Origin: Megaleporinus macrocephalus
Taxonomy: Eukaryota > Chordata > Actinopteri > Characiformes > Anostomidae
Assembly (NCBI GenBank): GCA_021613375.1
Contig: CM038704.1
Coordinates: 6,883,038 to 6,947,037, forward strand
Length of the DNA: 64,000 bases
Direction: 5' to 3'
Below the pieces are notes generated by a model. It had not been told where the DNA came from. It ran no database searches and worked only from the letters and a program-made list of their open reading frames with translations. Positions 57,850 through 64,000 of the stretch are shown here, piece by piece (within the stretch, counting starts at the first letter, position 1; every line of letters begins with the position of its first letter). The translations under genes were made by a program, and so were the position numbers.

Positions 57850-58050
57850 GCTACAGCCTAACTTATACACAACATGCTTCATGGGTCTAGTCAACTAACC
57901 TGAGCCCTAAAGCAACATCAGGACAGGTTTTTACCCTCAAATAAAAGCTTCAAGATCCTTTTCATGGTACTCTGACTTATAACAAGCAGAACAGTGTCTC
58001 TGTCCTTGTCTTTCCAGGCCCGGAACACCTTCTACAGCACCGTCCTGTGA
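57850..58050 (+). repeat. First, partial copy of the ~0.6-kb tandem family
   Basis: CATGCTTCATGGGTCTAGTC, CAAATAAAAGCTTCAAGATC and GTACTCTGACTTATAAC match the later copies at 59467, 60084 and 60690. Confidence 0.8.
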
Positions 58051-58064
58051 CCAGGACTAAAGGA

Positions 58065-58841
58065 TGACCAACACAAACATAACCACCTCCTCATATCTCC
58101 ACACGCTATCCACTACATATATTACATTTACCATATAGGAGCACTTTGTAGTTCTACAATTACAGACTGTAGTCCATCTGACACTGTTATTTAATAGTCA
58201 GGACCCTCATAGGACCACCACAGAACCGGTACTATTTGGGAGGTGGGTCAATCTCAGCACTGCAGTGACACTGACATGGTGGTGGTGTGTTAATGTGTGT
58301 TGTGCTGGTGTGAGAGGATCAGACACAGCAGTGCTGCTGTTGGAGAGTTTAAACACCTCAGTGTCACTGCTGGACTGAGAATCGTCCACCAACCAAAACT
58401 TCCCAGACAGCAGTGTCCTGTGGGCGGTGTCCTGTGTCCACTGATGAAGGACTAACACAAACTATGCGGCAGCAGATGAGCTACTGTCTCTCACTTTACA
58501 TCTACAAGGTGGACCAGCAAGTAGTAGGAGTGTCTAATAGAGTGGACAGTGAGTGGACACAGTGTTTAAACACTCCAGCAGCACTGCTGTGTCTGATCCA
58601 CTCACACCAGCACAACACACACTAACATACCACCACCATGTCAGTGTCACTGGCGTGCTGAGAATGACCCACCATCCAAATAGCATCTACTCTGTGGGGG
58701 TCCTGATCATTAAAGAACAGAGTAATAAAGTATACAGAGAATCAGATGAACTACAGTCTGTAAGTGTAGCTCCTGTATGATCAGTGGAGCTGATATAATA
58801 GACAGTGTGTGTAGATAGTTATAATGTCATGGCTGATCGGT
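58065..58841. mobile_element. CACCGATCAGCC-type palindromic MITE, nearly full length (~777 bp)
   Basis: The left end (ACCAACACAAACATAACCAC) is decayed; the right end reads CACCGATCAGCCATGACATT on the other strand. The internal halves form an imperfect palindrome around about 58440 (GTTTAAACACCTCAGTGTCA against the later half; CACTGCAGTGACACTGACAT against CATGTCAGTGTCACTGG). It inserted between the first and second copies of the 0.6-kb tandem family. Frames at 58207-58458, 58413-58625 and 58553-58780 are by-products. Confidence 0.85.
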
Positions 58842-59139
58842 GTGTGTGTGTGTGAATATATACATATTGTCTTAGTATATTAGGTCATTCATAGGTTTCT
58901 ATTGATCTTTGTTTTACTATAACTAAATAATACTACACATACACCTAACCATGACCTTAACTTCAGTACCCAACAAATAATTTTACATTTTTGGAGAAAA
59001 TGACATGTGCTCAAGTGAGAAATTCAGATTGTCCTATACTAGTGAGGACATGTGGTCCTCACAAATATACCTTTACAAAATACACACAATCATAAAAAAC
59101 TAGTGCTATGGAACTCTGGACCGCTTGTGAGAACCCTGT
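58842..59139. other. Short spacer, possibly a small repeat
   Basis: Contains AGTGAGGACATGTGGTCCTC, a palindrome of the kind found in small teleost MITEs. No frame. Confidence 0.35.
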
Positions 59140-60850
59140 CATATACCAACAACAACAGCTAGTTATAAGAAGATGGCAACTCAGTATTTCCAGTATGGAG
59201 ATCATGACTTAATGCTGTGAAGACCAAAGAAAAGATTGACAGAGGAGGTGAGGAAGAGAAAAAGAGAGAGTGACAGAGCAAGAGGCGTGAGCTGTGACTT
59301 TATCTGTGTCATACCTGTCGTTTTTTCCAAAGGCCAAAAGTCGTCTAACCTCACTCCCATCTCAGACCAACATGTGAAGAAATAAATTAATCTTACAACA
59401 AAACATTGTTCATTTTTATAAACTCAGCTGGGAAAAACAGCGAAGACGAGCCTAAGCTATATAGAACATCCTTCATGGGTCCAGTCAACTAATCTGAGCC
59501 CTGAAGCAACATTATGGAAGCATTTTAAATTAAAATAAAAGCTTCTAGATCATTTCCATTGTGCTCTGACTTATAACAGGGAGAACAGCATCTCAACTGC
59601 ATAATGTATATAACACCATGTCATATACCAACGACTATGTGTCTTCAGCTAGCTTATAAGAAGAAGGCAGCTCAGTATTTCCAGTATGGAGATCATGACT
59701 AAATGCTGCGAAGACCAAAGAAGGGGGTTGACAAAGGAGGTGAGGAAGAGAAAGTGATTGAGCAAGAGTCAAGCTGACTGTTACTCGTTGGCGAGAGCAA
59801 AACAAGAGAAAAGGATGCAAGACAATCTCACAGCTAATGTGACAACAGTGAATATCCAACCAGAGTATTCACCCCCGCTAATTTAGTTATGAAAGACTGA
59901 GATGTGAGCTGTAACCTTATCTGTGTCATTCCTGTTGTTTTCCCAAATGCCAAAAGTCGTCTAACCTCACTCCCATCTCAGACCGACATGCAGAGAAATA
60001 AATTCATCTTACAACAAAACGTTTGTTCAGTCTTCTAAACTTAGCTGGGAAAAACAGCAAAGAGGAGCCTAAGCTATATAGAACATGCTTCATGGGTCTA
60101 GTCAACTAATCTGAGCCCTAAAGCACCATTTGGAAAGAATTTTACCTTCAAATAAAAGCTTCTAGATCAATTTCATGGTGCTCTGACTTATAACAGACAG
60201 AATAGCGGCTCTGTTCTTGTATTTCCGGGCCCAGATCGCCTGCTACAGCACTATGGAATGTACAGGAGTGTACAGGAGGCCTTGTGTGAGAACTGCATAA
60301 CATTATATGACACCAAGTCATATACCAACAACTATGAGTCTTCAGCTAGCTTATAAGAAGAAGGATAGCTTGGTATTTCCAGTATGGAGATCATGGCTGA
60401 ATGCTGCGAAGACCAAAGAAGGGGTTGACAGAGGAGGTGAGGAAGAGAAAAACAGAGGGTAACCGAGCAAGAGATAGGACAAGAATGAATATCTGATTGG
60501 CTTTTTTACTTGTTGGTGAGAGCAAAACGAGGTAGAAGACGCAAGACAGTCTCATGGCTAAAACAGTGAATATCCAACCAGAGTATTCATCCCCGCTAAC
60601 GTTAGTTATGAAAGACTGAGATCCTGCCGTTTCTCAGAATGCCAAAAAGTCCTCAAACTTCACTCCCATCTCAGGCCAACATGCAAAACCATGCTTCATA
60701 GGTCTAGTCAACTAACCTGAGCCGTAAAGCACCAATAGGAAAGGATTTAACCTTCAAATAAACATTTAAGACCACTTCCTGCAAAGAAATACATTCATCT
60801 TTCGACAAAAGGTTTGTTCAGTCTTTTTCTATATCACAACAACTCATAAA
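59140..60850 (+). repeat. ~0.6-kb tandem repeat, three further copies
   Basis: Copies start near 59140, 59622 and 60320 (CATATACCAAC then TTATAAGAAG, CAGTATTTCCAGTATGGAG, GAAGACCAAAGAA, CAGAGGAGGTGAGGAAGAG, AAAAGTCGTCTAACCTCACT, GCTGGGAAAAACAGC, CATGGGTCTAGTC). The CATG-CTTCAT landmark recurs at 617- and 606-bp spacing. Copies differ by indels and many substitutions. No conserved frame is shared; the minus frame at 59635-59859 occurs in one copy only. Confidence 0.85.
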
Positions 60851-61127
60851 CCTCCAAAGTGTAACATCTTTCCTGATAAAAGAAGAAGAAGAAGAAAATT
60901 TTCTGATTTTGAATTTCCAACATGTATAGTGTGCACTGGTGGTGGACCTGAACCAGGAGTCCCCAAGAAGAAGAGTGAACAGCAGCAGTTCTGGTACTTA
61001 GTGTGCATCTGAGTGCAGCTGGAGTGTTCAGACCAAACTAAAGGGAAGGTTTGATTGGTGCGTATCCAAACTGCACTTCCAAAGAAACTAATAATTAATT
61101 AATTGATTTCAGGAACAACTGATACAA
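60851..61127. other. No feature recognised
   Basis: Includes a short AGAAG run at 60881-60896. Confidence 0.5.
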
Positions 61128-61356
61128 CAACCAGCCTAACATTAAACCCACCTCCTTGTATCTACACACATAGTTAATTATATCAACTCCACTGACCATA
61201 TAGGAGCTACACCCTACAGACTGCAGTTCATCTGATTCTCTGTATACTTTATTATCCTGTTCTTCAATGGTCAGGACCCCCACAGGCCCACCACAGAGCA
61301 GGTGCTATTAGTGAGATGGACTGAAGTGACAACGATGTGCTGGTGGTGTGTTAGTA
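61128..61356 (+). mobile_element. CACCGATCAGCC-type MITE, left-half fragment
   Basis: CCTAACATTAAACCCACCTC, TCAACTCCACTGACCATATAG, CTTCAATGGTCAGGACCCCC, ACCACAGAGCAGGTGCTATT and GCTGGTGGTGTGTTAG follow the left-arm order of the other copies. The minus frame at 61095-61283 is its shadow. Confidence 0.8.
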
Positions 61357-61849
61357 CTGGCTATTGTTTTTGAGTTCAGCTCAAAAATGACCTAAATACG
61401 TCACGACGGAAACATTTGGTAGAGCGTTGATTGTTTTGGTAGTGACAGAACGGAACGTTGGATCATTCATTTGATACAATAAACATAATTAAGGGTCGAG
61501 GGTCAAGGTCAGGGTCACTCAAAGCTAAAGTCTGACACTTGTTTTCAGCTCAGAATCAAATTGGTAGAGTGATCTATTAATTTTTATCTTTAGACCAAAA
61601 GCCAAACCCGTGGGGCAGCAAAACAGCACTCCATCCCAAGGCGGGGGTGCAAGGAGTGCATAGGTGCATAGCAATTAAGATTAACCACGGAAGGTAATAT
61701 CAAAGCTGACACTATTGTTTTTGTTTACAATGATTACTATGTTATTATGACACCCTATCCAGTGTGTTCCCGTCCTGTGAGCTGTGAGCTGTGAATTGAA
61801 TGCAGATAGTGTGAAAGCTAGGTAAACTCACGCTCGCCTGCGAGCAGCT
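61357..61849. other. No feature recognised
   Basis: Unremarkable sequence with GGGTCGAGGGTCAAGGTCAG near 61493. Confidence 0.45.
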
Positions 61850-62250
61850 GCTTGCGGATGCAGCTCGTCTCCAGCCTCCTCCATCAAAAGTAATTGTGAG
61901 CAGTGAAATTTGAAGGTAAAGCCAACTGACATGTTAACTCATTTTTTTCCTTTGCAGTGCAACTCTCACCCCTATTTGCCCACACAGAACGAAGCGTGTT
62001 CACTGTAATTACAGCTTTATGCAACACGGAACATCTGGAGGAAATGTGTGCATGCATAATTCAGCGCATGGCCATTTGACGAAGCTCAATTTCCACAGAC
62101 GCAAAAAAATTCATTTCCTTTCACAATCACATCCAAAGATACAAGGATAATTACAAGAAATGAAGGTCACAGCACCGCCACACGTCTTGCTGCAGTCACA
62201 GCACAGGGAGTGAGACTAATAGCAAATTATTATTAATATATATTACGCTA
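61850..62250. other. Candidate conserved non-coding element
   Basis: Balanced, non-repetitive block (AGCAGTGAAATTTGAAGG, CACTGTAATTACAGC, GTGCATGCATAATTCAGCGC, CACAATCACATCC). Enhancer-like by eye; conservation untested. Confidence 0.35.
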
Positions 62251-62546
62251 AAGCAGATGTAGGTCTGAAATGAAGAAAATGCGACTCACTTTCTTTTGTT
62301 GACTTTTCAGTTTTCAACTGCTTACCATGTATCTACACTCAGTCAGGCCATTTTAACAGAAACATCTACCTAGGGTTAGAATTGGTTAACCTTGCCTCTA
62401 GGTATATAGACAGTGTCAGACACAATAGGCAAATGATGTTACAAGATGAGGTTAGTGGTTTATTTGGGTTTTTGGTTTTTTTTTTAAATAAATACCCCAG
62501 ACTGCATGAGCATAAAAACCTGTCCAACCAAAACCTGGCCTATCTG
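62251..62546. other. No feature recognised
   Basis: AT-rich with a T-run at 62476-62485; the small plus frame 62382-62612 lacks domains. Confidence 0.45.
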
Positions 62547-62573
62547 CCTACTTACCTACCTACCTACCTACCT
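62547..62573. repeat. (TACC)n microsatellite
   Basis: Six TACC tetranucleotides. Confidence 0.9.
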
Positions 62574-62669
62574 GTCCACATGCCCTCTCAGCACATGTAC
62601 TCAGAACACTAATGACAATCATTACATCACTTTAAATCTATACACATATTTATTTATTTGTTATTTATG

Positions 62670-62765
62670 CGCACACACACATATAGACACATGCACATAT
62701 ATACACACATATACACTCACACACACGCACAAATATGCATACGTACACACACACAAACACACAAA
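62670..62765. repeat. Degenerate CA/TA-rich microsatellite
   Basis: Short runs of CACACA, ATATACACACA and CACACGCAC. Confidence 0.75.
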
Positions 62766-62774
62766 TATTCAATT

Positions 62775-62855
62775 AAATTCTAGTTTATTTGTGTAGCGCT
62801 TTTTACAATGATCTTGTCACAAACCAGCTTTACAGACATTTTGAAAACAGTCACA

Positions 62856-62896
<41 letters not shown>

Positions 62897-63010
62897 AGTG
62901 AGCAAGCCAGAGGCAACAGTGGCAAGGAAAACCTCCCTTAGACTGGAGGAAGAAACCTTGGGAGGAACTAAGACTCACAAGTGGAGACCCATCCTCCTCT
63001 GGTCAAACAG
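62775..63010 (-). repeat. Dispersed teleost repeat, inverted copy, with internal (AT)n
   Basis: GTGTAGCGCTTTTTACAATG, AGCAAGCCAGAGGCAACAG, GGCAAGGAAAACCTCCCTTA and GGAAGAAACCTTGGGAGGAA are the complement of landmarks at 34745-34935 and of the AAGCGCTATACAAAT-type end of this family. It has taken in an (AT)n run at 62859-62893. Confidence 0.75.
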
Positions 63011-63264
63011 TATTTACAGTTTAAACTAAATACTAAAGAAAAGAGTCTCTGTTTGAAATCTGGATAGCAAAGCTTTAGAAACTGCACAGGTAGAGGCAGT
63101 CCCCTGGGCAACTCTTTAAACCTCTTTAAATGGCAATTAAGCCAGGCTATAGGGGTCAAAGTCCCTAAAAGTCAGAGGATACTTAAAATGGCCCTCAGAA
63201 ATAAAAATATATTGTATCATAAATGTTGATAGGCATCTCAAGTTTTGGGCCACTTATATACAAA

Positions 63265-63298
63265 CACATATATAAACATATACACACACATACACACA

Positions 63299-63348
<50 letters not shown>

Positions 63349-63715
63349 CACGAACATATACAAACACATATACACACACATATACACACAGACACACACA
63401 CACATATACAAACACATATATAAACATATACACACACATACACATATATACACACACATACATACATATATACACGAACATATACAAACACATATACACA
63501 CACATACATATACATGAACATAGACACACACATACACACACATATACACACACATACATACATATATACACGAACATATACAAACACATATACACACACA
63601 TATACATATACATGAACATATACACACACATACACACACATATACACACACACACTTATATACAAACACATATACATATATAGACACACATACATATATA
63701 CATGAACACACACAC
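63265..63715. repeat. Compound (CA)n/(TATACA)n microsatellite
   Basis: About 450 bp of CACATATACA, CATACA and ACACAC motifs, with longer blocks repeated (ATATACACGAACATATACAA at 63353, 63468 and 63566). Frames on both strands are repeat artefacts. Confidence 0.95.
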
Positions 63716-64000
63716 ATTCTCTCTGCTGTAGAGTGATATCTGAGCCTCACCACAAGCATTTAAATGTATGTCCTGAAGTAATGTGCAAATGACAAATAAA
63801 CTAGAAACTCGGCAGAGTAACACAGGTACTCACTACAGCTTACACTGCTGCAGAAAGAAAAGAGGAAAGGCAGAAGTAGAAAAGCTTTAGGAAAGAAAAA
63901 AAAATCAGGTAAAGCAAGGTCAAAGCAGATTGAACATCGTGTTGCTTTCCAACAGGCAGAGAAACCGGAGGGAGTTGAAAGGCTGCGTCTGGTTGTTGGA
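63716..64000. other. No feature recognised
   Basis: Single-copy-looking sequence at the window edge. Confidence 0.45.

Noticed and set aside
58207..58780. Several 70-83-codon frames on both strands
   Set aside because: Inside a palindromic MITE; the same peptides recur in other MITE copies with breaks.
63195..63759. 172-codon Cys/Val/Tyr minus frames and Thr/His plus frames
   Set aside because: Translation of the CA/TA microsatellite.

Overview
The window looks like non-coding, repeat-dense nuclear DNA of a ray-finned fish. The basis is the set of teleost-typical repeats I recognise: palindromic MITEs with CACCGATCAGCC ends, a Tc1/mariner element with TATATGG-CAAAAGTATGTGGACACC-type ends, tRNA-headed SINEs ending in GGGATTAATAAAGTATCTAT, elements bounded by GGTACCACTTTA or GGTCCCACTTTA, and hAT elements starting CAGGG or CAGAC. 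The mixture suggests an ostariophysan (characin/catfish type) fish, but that is inference. I found no bacterial gene organisation, rRNA, canonical tRNA gene, CRISPR array or convincing host protein-coding exon. Nearly all long open frames lie inside tandem repeats.

About 20 kb of the 64 kb is minisatellite. A 30-bp array fills 1-3585. One 25-bp family containing TTAGGG occupies three separate sites in the same orientation (5336-8184, 14748-16297, 51236-56751). A 35-bp array lies at 21254-23335, a SINE-derived array at 32135-33140, a 20-bp array at 40068-40527 and a 24/25-bp array at 41851-44568. Several arrays carry higher-order repeats. Long simple repeats add TG/TATG (8.9-9.6 kb), GA (19.3-20.0 kb), several AT tracts and CA/TA (63.3-63.7 kb).

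Between the arrays are transposon remains. At 3593-5336 is an element with ~305-bp terminal inverted repeats, and a third arm of it lies at 27168-27492. Two hAT elements have recognisable 8-bp target duplications (12110-12958; 26541-27155). Other pieces are a Tc1/mariner element (20147-20873), a Tc1 transposase relic (minus strand, near 25292-25390), a non-LTR retrotransposon ORF2 relic (minus strand, 35655-36720), SINEs, MITEs, a possible solo LTR (45.8-46.5 kb) and a ~0.6-kb tandem family at 57.8-60.9 kb split by a MITE.

Non-repetitive islands with balanced composition and homeodomain-like TAATTA cores lie at 8.3-8.6, 11.5-12.0, 14.2-14.5, 18.9-19.3, 23.6-24.1, 27.8-28.6, 31.0-31.7, 39.15-39.5, 40.9-41.4, 56.9-57.6 and 61.85-62.25 kb. 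They are candidate conserved non-coding elements, as found in intergenic or intronic deserts around developmental genes. Conservation cannot be tested here.

The most interesting signal is that three minisatellites seem to have been born from transposable-element sequence still visible in the window: a Tc1-like terminal repeat, a SINE body and a tRNA-like promoter region. A traceable tandem duplication plus deletion at 24.2-27.2 kb also involves a hAT element.
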